Below, piece by piece: positions 1 to 11,100 of a stretch of DNA of 64,000 bases. The stretch comes from Setoptus koraiensis (Eukaryota > Arthropoda), in the NCBI GenBank assembly GCA_048013815.1, contig CM106586.1, forward strand, positions 9,610,001 to 9,674,000, given 5' to 3'. The notes beneath the pieces were generated by a model that was not told the origin of the DNA, made no database searches, and was given only the letters and a program-made list of their open reading frames with translations. Numbering within the stretch: the first letter of the stretch is position 1; each line of letters begins with the position of its first letter. Position numbers and translations under genes: made by a program.

Positions 1-606
1 TCGGCAACGGGCCCCCTGACTAAGATAAAAGAAAAGCTGGCTGATTGCATCCAGCCCAAGGTGCATGACGACGAAGATAGTCAACCTGAGATTCCACAAA
101 AACCTGCCACTGGCCACCACGAGACTATACAACCTGACGGCGGACATTCCTATAACGAACACGATGATGCGGTTGCTGCATCGATGTTGTTCGGAGTCGT
201 TTGCCCGGTGAGTAGCCATCTACGGACCTCAGATCCGCCGGATATATTCATATGAATCGATACAGATCAGATTCGCATGCCGAATTTCATGTTTCTCGTT
301 ACATTGGTCAGTTGTATGAAATTTAACATAATATAATTTTGCATTTTGTATCATGATTCAATTTTTGCACCAATTAAACGAAATCTGCAGGGCCCAGAAT
401 GCGAAGAGGCCAGAGTTAGAGACGACGGACAGCACGCCGACGATACCGACGGCAACCAAGCCGACACGACCGCTCAGCAAGGAGGCGCCTCTAGTGATAG
501 CACTTCGGATGGAAACACTGATGGCGGTCGCTCGCGCCCCGTTTATCCGGGTGGAAGAAGAGCGTTGAAAGCAGCTTCATGGGCTGGTATTCTCAGGTCG
601 CACTAA
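1..606 (+). CDS. Tandem small secreted protein gene, copy A (5' partial)
   Basis: First of three tandem paralogues; its start and signal-peptide codons lie left of the window. Exon 1 remnant is 1-207 (reading SATGPLTKIKEKL...), followed by intron 208-390 (GTGAGT donor, CTGCAG acceptor, phase 0) and exon 2 at 391-606 ending in TAA. The frame, both splice sites and the Cys-containing N-terminal half match copies B and C closely. The mature part is hydrophilic, rich in Asp, His, Gly and Ser. It lacks the Gly/Tyr repeat tail of copy C and shares the ending PGGRRALKAAS with copy B. The last codons (AGILRSH and stop) are encoded by a small inverted-repeat transposon inserted at 583, so this copy has a different C-terminus. 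I do not recognise the family; it is a secreted, low-complexity product of unknown role. Confidence 0.75.
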
Positions 607-777
607 GAGTAGCGTCTTTCTCAGCTCGAGCTTTGCCGTTTCTCAGCTCGGACTTGGAGTTGAGTCACACTTAAAAGCCACCAAAAGCTGTGCTCAGCTT
701 AAGCATACTTTAAGCAGTCATACTTGGCTTACAGAGCGACTCACAAACTTAGTTTAGCACGAGCTGAGAATACCAGC
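583..777. mobile_element. MITE-like DNA transposon inserted in copy A terminal exon
   Basis: About 195 bp flanked by the direct repeat CATGG (578-582 and 778-782). It ends in perfect 14-bp terminal inverted repeats, GCTGGTATTCTCAG at 583 and its complement ending at 777; with mismatches the similarity continues for about 24 bp. It has no coding capacity and contains repeated CTCAGCTCG words. Comparison with copy B, where GCTTCACGG runs straight into TCTTAGAAAGAG, gives the empty site and shows that the insert is extra. A 5-bp target duplication does not match a superfamily I can name with confidence. I see no second copy in this window. Confidence 0.8.
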
Positions 778-782
778 CATGG

Positions 783-1230
783 TCTCATTAAGAGTACCTT
801 CCGAAAGATACTTTCTCAGGTAGTGCTTTGCTGTTTCTGAGCGCGTGCTTCGACTAAAGTCGTGCCACGGTCAAAATGATCGAATCGGATTTTCGACTAT
901 TTTTCAGACGAATTGCAGCGGCCGAGTGATTTCAACGATTGAGGTTTGAATGATCAAGATTTCGACACAAATTAAAATTCAATATGATGCCATTGATTCA
1001 AAGCAGACACATAGAATTAGGTCCCTCTACTTTGAGTGATAAAATAGTGGAATCTTGCTGAATTCTTTTTCAATGATTTTTTAGATTCAGTATCAAATCA
1101 TATCTGTATCAATTTCGACTAGGTTTGCGATAAGCCATATTTAGGTCGAACGAGACAGGCAGCCTGGCTCGGAACGGCGAGCGGGTGGCTGCAATGTGAG
1201 GATAAAAATAGATTGCGGTCTGATGACAAA
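783..1230. other. Spacer between copies A and B
   Basis: Noncoding. From 783 to about 1050 it is alignable to the region after copy B (about 1955-2230), including shared words such as the AGCAGACACATAGAATTAGG stretch, so it belongs to the duplicated unit. From about 1150 it carries the conserved upstream block of copy B. Confidence 0.6.
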
Positions 1231-1234
1231 TGCC

Positions 1235-1241
1235 CATATAG
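1235..1241 (+). promoter_or_regulatory. Probable TATA box of copy B
   Basis: CATATAG lies about 65 bp before the ATG at 1306, in a block almost identical to that upstream of copy C, where the same place reads TATATAT. The block also shares GGATAAAAATAGATTG and the leader CCAAATAACAATTCG. The spacing would leave a leader of about 35-40 nt. Confidence 0.5.
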
Positions 1242-1305
1242 TGCGATTGACTCGAATTGAATATTTTATTTCGGTTTTTCCAAATAACAATTCGTACTAC
1301 CAATC

Positions 1306-1958
1306 ATGAAATTAATTGTTTCACTAACGATTGCCTACCTGGCGCTACAATTGGCCCAAAACGGACAAAATGGCGTCTCGGCAACGGGCCCCCTGACTAA
1401 GATAAAAGGAAAGCTGGCTGAGTGCATCCATCCCAAGGTGCATGAAGATGAAGATAGTAAACCAGAGTTTCCACGAAAACCTGTCACTGACGACGAGACT
1501 AAACAACCTGATGATGGACACTCTCATAACGACAGCGATGCTGGGGCTGCTGCATCGAAGTTGTACGATGTCGTTTGCACGGTGAGTAGCCATCTATGAG
1601 CTCCAGATCTGCCTGATATGTTTATATCAATCGATGCAGATCAGATTCGTGTGTCGAATTAATGTTTCTCATTACATTGGTCAGTTTTATCAAATTTAAC
1701 ATGATTTAATTTTGCATTTTGTATCGCGATTCAATTTTTGCACAAATCGGCCCAATTAAACGAAATCTGCAGGGCACGGAGTGCAAGATTGTTAGAAAAG
1801 ACGGCGGACAACACGCCGGCGATAACCAAAACAACCCGACTGCACGGCCAGGAGGCCCCCCAAGCGATAGCCCCTCGGGTAGGCACACGTACCTCGGTTA
1901 CTCGGCCTCCATCAATCCGGGTGGGAGAAGGGCGTTAAAAGCGGCTTCACGGTCTTAG
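1306..1958 (+). CDS. Tandem small secreted protein gene, copy B
   Basis: Complete two-exon gene: exon 1 at 1306-1581, intron 1582-1772 (GTGAGT...CTGCAG, phase 0), exon 2 at 1773-1958, giving 153 residues. The start MKLIVSLTIAYLALQLAQNG is a clear signal peptide, with likely cleavage near GVSA. The mature protein begins TGPLTKIKGKLAECIHPKVH, then becomes Asp/Glu/His-rich; Cys residues occur near the start, at the exon junction (VVCT) and just after it (TEC). It ends PGGRRALKAASRS. The ATG is supported by its identity with copy C, including the leader. A possible AATAAA lies at 2221-2226. Probably secreted; no domain recognised and function unknown. Confidence 0.82.
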
Positions 1959-2776
1959 AAAGAGTACCCCTCAAACGAGTCTCTCTCAGCCTGAGAGTCT
2001 CAGGTGGTTCTCAGCTCGTGCTCAGCTCATACTTCGAGTAAAATCGTGCCGCGGTCTAAATGATCGAATTGGTTTTTTGATTTTTCCGCAAACGAACTGC
2101 AGCGGCTGAGTGATTTCAACAATTGAGATTTAAATGATCAAGATTTTGACACAAATTAGATTCGAAATGATGTCATTGATTCAAAGCAGACACATAGAAT
2201 TAGGTCCCTCGACTTTGGGTAATAAAATAGATTTTTTGAATTAAATCATGTCTCGAATGGTTTTCATTGTTTTTTTAATTAAATACAATTAAGACAAAAC
2301 AAAAACAATTTGATTTCAATGGAAGCAGCATAAACCATTGATACCGCGATCTAAGTCACATTTTTGAATGTGACCATACACTGGACACACTAAATGATCA
2401 GCTTCTAGTATTTTGACGGGGCCCCTGTGAGGCTTCGCCATTGCATCTACCGCTTGTTAGCTGTTTGCACGATGAATTGAACTCCGACACACAAGTTGCT
2501 AAGAATAGTTTGAATAAATACATGAATTGCGACCAGTCACCTTCACAGAGCAATAGCCATACTAAATCAGGCTTACTTTGGCAGATATTCACAATGATCG
2601 CTATCGTTACACAGAAATACGAACACATTCAATGTCACCCATGCCAAAGAAGTAAAAATGAATGTCGAAATAAAAATGAGTCATGTGTAAAGCGAAACTG
2701 GCAGCTAGGTTAGGAACGGCGGGCGGATGGCTGCAATGTTAGGATAAAAATAGATTGTGGCCTCATGACGAGTGTC
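1959..2776. other. Spacer between copies B and C
   Basis: Noncoding. It holds the 3' flank of copy B and then, at about 2520-2600, a stretch resembling the DNA downstream of copy C (GAGTCACCTTC..., CTTACTTTRGCRGATATT). This suggests an old unequal exchange or a lost copy. One GGGGCCCC lies at 2418-2425. The conserved upstream block of copy C starts near 2700. Confidence 0.5.
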
Positions 2777-2783
2777 TATATAT
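2777..2783 (+). promoter_or_regulatory. Probable TATA box of copy C
   Basis: TATATAT lies 64 bp before the ATG at 2847, at the same relative position as in copy B. It sits in a conserved upstream block that also contains GGATAAAAATAGATTGTGG. Confidence 0.55.
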
Positions 2784-2846
2784 TGCGATTGGCTCGAATT
2801 GAATATTCACTTTAGTTTTTCCAAATAACAATTCGTACTACCAATC

Positions 2847-3753
2847 ATGAAATTAATTGTTTCACTAACGATCGCCTGCCTGGCGCTACAATTGGCCCAA
2901 AACGGACACGATGGCGTCTCGGCAACGGGCCCCCTGACTAAGATAAAAGAAAAGCTGTCTGGTTGTGTACATCCCAAGACGCATGACGACGATAGTATAC
3001 CAGATTTACCACCAAAACCCTGGATACCCTACGAGCCTAAACGCTCTGACGGCTCTGGTGTCGGACACTCTGACGGCGATCACTCTGATAGTGACAATAC
3101 TGCGGCGCTGGGCGCTCTTGCTTTCGCGGTGAGTCGGATATTTTTATATTAGTACGCCGGTCAAGTTGAATATCGATGGCGCCATTGCGATTCATGTGCC
3201 GTCGAATCGATGATTTTTTTTTGCGTTGGTCAGTTGCATAAAATTTACTCAATTTGCATTTATTCAATTCAATTCATTCATTACCATTCAATTATTGCAC
3301 AAATCTACATGCACAATTGAACGAAATCTGCAGGATACATTAAGCGCCGACAACACCAACACCAACAGCGACAACGATCACCATCACGATGACGGTGGGC
3401 ACCACGGAGGCGCCTCCAGTGACAACACTTCGGGTGGCTACACTGACGACGGCCACCACGACGGCGGTCACCACGATGGAGGTAACGCGGTCGACAACGG
3501 CTCGGGTGGAGGCGGCGGCTACTCGGATGGCGGTTACTCGGGCGGTGGCGGCAGCTATTCGGACGGCGGTTACTCGGGCGGTGGCGGCAGCTATTCGGAC
3601 GGCGGTTACTCGGGCGGTGGCGGCGGCTATTCGGACGGCGGTTACTCGGGCGGCGGCGGCTATTCAGGCGGAGGAGGCGACTACTCGGGCGGAGGAGGCG
3701 ACTATTCAGGCGGAGGAGGATACTCGGGAGGTGGAGATTCTGGCGGATATTAA
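2847..3753 (+). CDS. Tandem secreted glycine-rich repeat protein, copy C
   Basis: Complete two-exon gene: exon 1 at 2847-3128, intron 3129-3333 (GTGAGT...CTGCAG, phase 0), exon 2 at 3334-3753, giving 233 residues. The signal peptide MKLIVSLTIACLALQLAQNG and the following TGPLTKIKEKL block match copies A and B. Exon 2 differs: after an Asp/His-rich start it has HHDDGG and GHHDGG runs, then about 80 residues built from repeats such as YSDGGYSGGGG and later DYSGGGG, ending DSGGY. Gly/Tyr/Ser repeats of this kind occur in structural extracellular proteins (cuticle, silk-like or adhesive), but nothing in the sequence decides between these. The poly(A) signal AATAAA is at 3882-3887. Confidence 0.85.
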
Positions 3754-3881
3754 GTTGCAGTTCTGCCTCGCTAGGTGCTTCGAAAAGCAACAGTGTGTCG
3801 GTTTGCGAACGTTCGCGTTGACTGATTCAATGACTCTAGTCATCGATCAGGCCACTGTTGTAGTCAGCAATTAGCACTCAG

Positions 3882-3887
3882 AATAAA
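3882..3887 (+). terminator. Poly(A) signal of copy C
   Basis: AATAAA lies 129 nt after the stop codon of the glycine-rich gene, with no better candidate nearby. Confidence 0.55.
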
Positions 3888-4317
3888 CCGATCGAGCCGA
3901 TTGGTGGCAATTCAATAGATAATATTTATGTTCGGAAGAACACATAACTCGCGACGAGTCACCTTCTCAAAACAGTGGTCAAACTGAATGAGGTCCATCT
4001 TACTTTAGCGGATATTTTTCACAGTGCACAGTGCCGATCAAATGATTTGATCTCTATAGCTGCGTCACGGGAATTTGCCTCAGGTGAGCACCTCGCGAGC
4101 TGTCTCACCGACAGCGTATGGGCCCCGTAATATGGGCTCGATCGCAGTACATTGAGTAGTTAATATTTACAGTATTCTTGAGTGTCGATATTCTGTCGGG
4201 ATCTCTGTTGGAATTGCGACTTCGTCGAGATGGTCGATGTTGTTCACTTTCGAGATCGCAAACTATCGAGCTTTCTAGCATCGAGATTGTGGACTGTCGA
4301 GCTTTCTAGTATCGGGA
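3888..4317. other. Spacer before the Ig gene 3' end
   Basis: No coding signal. The segment 4244-4335, which runs into the predicted terminal exon of the Ig gene, contains two to three imperfect copies of a roughly 36-bp unit (GGACTGTCGAGCTTTCTAG and variants). Confidence 0.5.
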
Positions 4318-6553
4318 TTATGGACTGTCGAGGTTTTGTGCGTCGGCATTCTCGACCCAGACCATGTTCGGCAGCATCGAAATGGACAAAATTATGAGCA
4401 TTATTGTTGGCCATTGAACACAACACATGGCACGCCAATTATGCGCCAGCTGGATCGCGATTAACGGACCCATCCGGTGAGCTCCGAAACAACAGTTAAT
4501 GTGATTCTGGTTTGTTTCAGCGTGAAACTTTCCGAGTTCTGAAAGGTACAGACTGAAACCAGCCAGCTCGTGCATAAAACAATGCCAACTGGGTCCGCAC
4601 AAGCACACCGATGAGGCCCGGCAACGGGCCAAAGGGGCCCGCTTAATGGGGCCCCTGATTAGCATCAGCACAATAGTGTATCGGCGTATAATTACTTACC
4701 GTTTGTCGATAGGGTCAGACGTTTGCGTTGCTCGTGCTCTGTGCCTGTTATCTCTAATCTACATTCAAATGTTAGTTGCTCATTCGGCCTATAGGGCAAT
4801 ATCATGGGCATCCTGGGGTGCTGTTGTTGTTGTTGTTGGTTGTTGGGGCCAATTCTGGCACTTGTTTGGCCACTTGGAGCAGGCACTATTTCGAATTGAG
4901 CCGGCGCCTCTTGTGTGTCATGGTGGGCGCCAGGCAACTGGTCTGGGCCAATGGGGCCCGTTGCTGAATTGTACGGGCTCAATTGTATCACAGCTGATAG
5001 GGTTATATCAAAGAATGGGGTGCCTAGCTCCTTGTTGTTAACATTGTTTGTTGGCTGCTGGTGCGACATTGGTTGTAATTGATTGTTGTTGTTGTTGCTG
5101 TTATAAGTTGTTGCTATATTTGTTGTGTTGCTCGTGGTTGCATTGGTTGCTGTCACACTGGTCGCTGGCATGTAATAGGGACTTATTTGTGTGTTAACAT
5201 TTCTGACAAATTCAAATGGACCGTTGGGCGCCCGTTGCACCAGCAATATCAATATTGGTCTAGGTGTGATTTGTTTGGCCTTGCACTCGAGTTTGTGCTG
5301 TTTGCTTGTGGCTATTTGTTGATTGTGGCCATAAGATTGTTGCTGCTGCTTTCTGTCCGTTTGTTGCGTTGTTTCGTCCAGTGTTACGTCACCGTTATTA
5401 TTAACAATTTGATTGGCGTTAATAACGGTTGCGTCTTGCCATTGTTGTCTCGCCGATGAGTCGTTGTCACTTTGGCGCCTCTTTCTCCTTTGTTGCTGCT
5501 TGCTTTGGCTGCCCATCACTCTGAATTCGTGGGGCGATCGCGTCGCCGGATTGTGATCCGCTGGCACAGGCACAGGTGAGTCGTCGAGCCACATCACTTG
5601 GCGCCCGTCGTGACTATAAATAACCCGCTTGAACCCGTTTGTGCCGGCCGGCGCCCCATCCGGCTCTTGCCTGGCCCTCTGGTGTTGCGGAGACCAACTG
5701 GGCGGCGGCGATGTCGACACTGGCCAGTGGGGCCACTGGTGGGGCCTGTGACTCATGTCCGGCGCCGCGCTCGCCGGGGGCCTCGCTGACAAATGCGGCT
5801 GCTGCTGCTGCTGCTGATGATGATGCGACTGGGCCAGCCACCAATTGTTATTGTTGTTGTAATTGTTGTGGCCACTCATCGACGGCTGCTGCTGTTGACC
5901 GTTGGTTGGCTGTTGCTGAGTTATCTGGGGCCCCATTGGCACGTAACCCGCATAATTCACAGGTTGCTGCTGGTGCTGCTGCTGGTCAGTGGTTGGCGTT
6001 GTGGGCAGCTCGAATTTGTGCTCAAACGTAAACACTTTGGGCGGCGCAAACACTATTACGTGGCCGTGACGCTGATCTTGGCCGGCCAACGACGACACGA
6101 TGCACGTGTAACTTCCGGTCAGTAGTGGATGGACTTTGGTTATCTTGAGCGCTCTGTATTTTTTGTACGGATCTGACTCTTTAATGTAGCTGCTGCTGCT
6201 GCTGCTGTTTGCCACTGTTAATTGACTAGCTGATTGCGTATGAGACCTGTTAATTGAATCGCTCTGGCTTGCGGCGGCAACCTGTCGCTGCTGGCCGGCT
6301 AGCGACGATTGGGGCGCAACAAATTGTTCCTCTATGAAGGGCTTTATCCAGTCGGCGTGATGGCGACTCTGCAATTCGGGCAGCCACTGATAAAAAGGTT
6401 CGGTGTCCTTGTTTTTGAACCAGCGAACGGCCAGTCGTTCGTCCTCGCGCAAATCGTAACTGTAATCACAATCGAGAATGAATGATGGCGCGCTCAATTC
6501 CACGTAAGCCGGAATGTTGACCGAGTGAATTTGCACCGCCAGCGTTTTGCCGC
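4318..6553 (-). CDS. Beat-like Ig-domain cell-surface protein (5' partial)
   Basis: The main exon is 4700-6553, with acceptor ...GATGCAG before 6553 (phase 1) and donor CG/GTAAGT after 4700 (phase 1). It encodes a V-type Ig domain starting SVNIPAYV, with first Cys in LDCDYSYD, the core RWFKNKDTEPFYQWLPE, the block DPYKKYRALKIT and second Cys in SYTCIVSSLAG. A Gln/Asn/Pro-rich linker of about 200 residues follows. Then comes a second, looser Ig-like part with Cys in LECKAKQITPRP and LTFECRLEITG, interrupted by Asn/Gln-rich stretches. A predicted last exon, 4318-4538 (acceptor CCTTTCAG, phase 1), adds about 70 residues with a hydrophobic segment (PTIMLIILSISMLPNMVW) that could be a membrane or GPI anchor. 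The family resembles arthropod Beat/VSIG-type adhesion proteins that act in neuronal recognition. The signal-peptide exon lies to the right and was not found. Confidence 0.82.
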
Positions 6554-6779
6554 CTGCATCCGTTGTGAGAATTTGGGTTAATTGGGAAAATTGTCATCAT
6601 ATTGCGTTATTAGACTAATAATACTATCACATCATCAGAATGTTGTCATTAGAATATTGTTAAAATGTCGTCCGACTCGGCGAATGCAAATTTGCCTCGC
6701 TGGACACAACTGATTCAGTTGAACTGAGCTGACAATAAATTTTTGTCGATGATCAGCCAACACAAACCGGGGCCTGTCA

Positions 6780-6862
6780 CCAATCAGTCACTAATAGTCA
6801 CCAATCAGTCACTAATAGTCACTGATCAGTCACTAATTGGTCACTAATTAGCCACTAATCAG
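6780..6862. repeat. 21-bp minisatellite
   Basis: About four units of CCAATCAGTCACTAATAGTCA, the first two perfect and the rest diverged, 230 bp upstream of the Ig exon on the coding strand. Confidence 0.85.
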
Positions 6863-6950
6863 TCTAATTGGTGCCGGCGAAATCACTGTCACTCGTCCGC
6901 GAATGGCCTCAAGTTGTGGCCCACAACGGAGCACAAGTGGCCACTCGCTC

Positions 6951-7006
6951 GATACTGTCGAGTCGATACTGTCGAGCCGATACTGTCGAGTCGATACTGT
7001 CGAGTC
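6951..7006. repeat. 14-bp minisatellite
   Basis: Four tandem units of GATACTGTCGAGTC with one substitution in the second unit. Confidence 0.95.
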
Positions 7007-8100
7007 GATGGACAACTGTCCAGTTGTCAGGTGGTTGACATTAGGCGATTGTTGACTGTTTGGCCGCGCCACTGATTAATGGTCGGCTGTCACGCGCGCC
7101 CCCAAGCGACCAGGTGCAACTAACAATGCACCACAATCCATAATGATCGCTCAATCGCTCAATGGCACACAATGCAATTGCCAGCGTCTGCATTGTGGCC
7201 ACATCATCATCGTGGCCACTGCCGGTGCAACCGACAACTCAATCGCAACGACATCAATTGTGGCCACAACAACATCATCAAAACGGTGCAACAACCAATA
7301 ATTTGTGCGTCGCGGGCGCTGGCAACACCAGCCTGGCATCATTGGGCCCATTTCGACCGGATTCCGATGCCATTGTGGGCCGGCCGATGTGTCAGATCGG
7401 AATCACTGCCATGGCGCAATGTTATGCATCGACAGCAATAACAAAATTACATAACTGCTCGCCGGGCCGGCATCCGTCGTCCGGGGCCAATTGCGGTGCA
7501 ACGCGCACACTTGGCCATATGCAAAAAGGGCCAGCAAATCACTGATTTTGGCCACTTTTCTCGTGCCACTCGTCGGGCCTCAGTGACTGGGGCTCAGTCG
7601 CCCAAAACCTCGCCGTTGCATAACTGGCATCATATCTATATCGTAATCTATGCGACGATCTGCAACTTGCAACTTTCGAGTTGCGATTTGTGATTTGCAG
7701 GGGGCGACAAAATTGAATTATAATTTGCCATACTGACAAACTTGGAACTCACAAGTTGTGACTCGCAAGTTGTGACTCGCAAGTCGTGTCGCCGCGACGC
7801 GCCAAATGTCGCGCCGTTGCACGTGCTGGCCACTTGGTGCGACCACCGACGGCCATTGGTCAACGGCAACGGACAACAGCAGCGTGTACGTACACGGCAC
7901 GAGCTGTCGGGGCATTTATCACTGCCGTGCCGGGGATATCAAATCACTGTCGGCTTTGCCGGCAGAGGCATGATAAGTTATCATTGGTCAACGACAATAT
8001 ACACGCCGCCACCACAAACTCGCTCGCCTATATATGTATGTGGCGAGACGTGATTTACAGCCGCCAGTGGCGCAAATCGCCTTGCCGGGGCCCGCCTGCC

Positions 8101-11100
8101 ACATGTTAAATGGCAGTACAATATAATAAAATCGCAATGATTGTAATTGGCTTTCTAACCACTCGCGGGCCGACTTGGCGAGCCGGCCCATATCGCAACA
8201 AGCGCCGAGACTGTCTCACCCCAGTGAGAGTCTCTCGCAGTGGCTGCAGCGAGTGCGGCGGTTGCAGTGGCCGCAGTGGTCAGTCGGGCGAGGGGCCGGC
8301 TGGAGGGGCCCCAGCGAAGAGTGCCGGCCAAGAGGCCAGGCGCACACATTGATGGCCCTAATAATATATAATGGTGGTTGGTGGCCTGGCAATAATAACA
8401 ATAATAATAAGCCCGGCGAGAAGTTTTATTTTTCTTTTATTGGCCTCTTTGCTCGCCGGGCCCCACGGTGCTCGGCGTGCGTATGTGTGTTTATTGTTTC
8501 GTTGTTTTAATCGCGGCCACCAGCCACACGCCAACAAACAACCCGCACACATGGCCCCAGTGCGTGGCATATGGCCCACGGTCCGCAGTGTGGGGCCCGG
8601 CCAGTGTGGGCCCCAGACTCGCCGCGGCCCCGACTCGCTGCGACCCCGGACTCGCCGCGGCCTCAGAGCGCGGTGAACTTTCCAAGAGCTCGAGTCGATC
8701 GGGTTCGCCAGCATACCGGCCGACCTACCGAGCGGCGTACCGAGCGGCGTACCGGCCAACCGGACGACGCACCGAGCAACACACACAACTTGCCCGGCCG
8801 CACCGGCGTCTCTGGCGCGCCGCGTCCGGCCGACAGACGTAATAAAGCAACCAGAGCAGTGTTTGCTCTGTTGTCTTATTGGCTGACGCAATTCGCCAAC
8901 TCTAGCCCTCACAAGCCTCATATAAACTATATATTTTGGGCGACGCCACGGACACCGAAATGCGATTTGTCTCTTTGCGCCGACGGTCAGCTCGTTCGGA
9001 CAGTGACCGTTACGCGCGACACGAGCGACACTGGCCAGCGAGCGGGCCCCATTCTCATCTCGTTGGCTCTTTATCTGGCCCCAGCCAGCGCTGGCAGCAG
9101 CAGCAGTAGCGACACACATCAGTCTGACAGTGACTGTCAATCAGAACTGTCGCAAGCCGGCCAATGGGCGCAATCATAACACTGGCAATTACTGGCTGGC
9201 AGCCAAAGTGGGGCCCCCTATTGTTGTGCGACGACACCGGCAACTGGCGCGACTGCGGCGACTTTCGCGACTGCGGCGACTACGCCGACTCCCGCGCCAC
9301 CCGCGCCACGTATCGAAAATGAATGATGACAAGATCATGACGCAATCATGATGTGCGGCCGGTTTGCTTTCGGCGCCCCGGCGACCAAACTCTAGTCCGG
9401 CTCACATGCGCCCGCCGGAAACTGCCACGTCTACGTGACGTCCGCTGGCGGTGTGATTTGCGCCAGCAATTTGATGATATGATTTAATTAGGATACAACC
9501 GTTGCGCCGCTGGCATTGTTGTGTCCTCGACGCACGGACACAAGTGCGCTGATCATCAGCGCGACTGGCGCCACTCACACGAGGGGCCCGCTCGCTTGTG
9601 TGGGCCCCGCACGTTGACGGCGAGCGATATTGGCATAAAACAAGTTTTATCCAAATGTCGTGTATTGTTGGCATAATCAAATTTGAGTGAGTGCACTTGA
9701 CAAGTTGCAATATCGCCAGCCGACTGAGCCGAGCGGCGGCGCGACGCAATTTATAAACAATCGCTCGCATTCCGAGTCGCAATTTCCGCGGCCCGATTTG
9801 CCTGATCCGCGGCCCGCGATTGAGGCCCACAATCCGCAGCGTAACGAGCAGCGGTTGCCCTCATGCGAGTCCCATGCATGCAGTATCGATGCCGGGGCCC
9901 CGCGCCCGCCGGCCGGCCCAAATCCGCAACTGTCTGGCTGGCTCGTCTGAGCCACTTGAATCGGGGGCCCACTCGACTGTCTGACTATCCGCATATCTCA
10001 ACAGCGCGCACTGCCGGCCGCACAGACGACTAGCGACCGAACTCTCCGGTCGCTCGGCGCTGATTCCGAGCGGATAATTCCCGGCAACTCCAAACGGGGC
10101 CAGCTCGCCAGCGACGAGGTAGCTCCGCTTGGGTGGCCCGCAAAACCGGCGATACCGACAAAACTGACGAAACTGGCGAAACCGGCAAAACTGACAAAGC
10201 AGCCGCAGCGACATCGACAACAAAATTGAAAGCACACATGACATGAATTGATGAGCGCATTTCGAGCACCGGCATGCCCACTTTGCGCGCCAACAACAAC
10301 AACAACAACAACGACAGCAGCGGCAACAGCGGCAACAACAACGGCAGCGAAATTAAATAATGATAAGCGACACGCACACAGAATATCCGCTGGGGCCCCT
10401 GAATGCGGCACCAAATGCCGCCGGATTACCGCTGCTCGTGGCAGCCCGGCCAGCGTATGCAACTCGGCGCGGCGCCATTTTACAGTGCTCTTGTGGGTCT
10501 CGAGCGCTGTAAGCGCTGGCGAGTCGCGACTTGAACTCGGCAGCGCGTGTAGCTGGAGCGCCACGAGCTGGCCTCTCGCGTCCGTCAGCTCCAAGTCCCG
10601 TCAGCCTCAAGCCCGGCAGCCTCAAGCCCGGCAGCCGAATCTGGCCCCGGCAGCCGGCACTCGTTGGGCCCCGGTCGCATCAAACGGCCGACCGAGCAGC
10701 GAGTTGCAGCGAGAGGCAAACCCGAATTTAAAATATGCCCAGCCAGAGGAGGCGCGAGTCACTCGCGGCGAGTGGCCAACGGCCGCTTGCAAGCGACAAT
10801 CCGGTCACGAGACGCGCCCCACTGGCAGTCTGTCCAAACACGCGGCCGAGCGGGGCCCCCGGTCACTTGGCGCGTCCCGCGATGCGGACCAGTGGCCAAC
10901 GGGCAGCCACAACCCGCAGCGCCAGTGACGCTGGCCTCCGACTGGCCGCTGCCGTGATAAATTGCGTCACAATTACGTTGGCATAATTAAAAGCGGTCAG
11001 TCAGCTCGGCTGGCCAAATTGGGGCCAATTTGGCCCGTGGCCAGTGGACGCGCCACTGGTCAGACTGCTCGCGCTGACCGTTGACCGCTGGCAAGCTGGT

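Larger units (their letters stand above)
6554..8100. other. Start of GC-rich gene-free block (probable intron of Ig gene)
   Basis: No credible coding exon. It holds the minisatellites described separately and, at about 7740-7790, repeated ACTCGCAAGTTGTG words. Given the phase-1 acceptor at 6553, at least part of this must be intron of the Ig gene. Confidence 0.6.

Noticed and set aside
3305-3874. 161-codon frames overlapping copy C exon 2 on both strands
   Set aside because: Shadows of the Gly-repeat coding sequence; the spliced frame with signal peptide and homology to copies A and B is preferred.
8358-9179. Long open frames on both strands (about 200-260 codons)
   Set aside because: Arg/Ala/Gly/Pro-rich, overlapping in several frames, no domain or signal; expected by chance in GC-rich DNA with few stop codons.
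9998-10928. Frames of up to 226 codons, including a minus-strand one starting MRVAYHYLISLPLLLPLLPL that looks like a signal peptide
   Set aside because: The Leu run comes from a CAA/GTT-type repeat, and no phase-1 donor after it would join the Ig exon at 6553, so it is not supported as the missing first exon.
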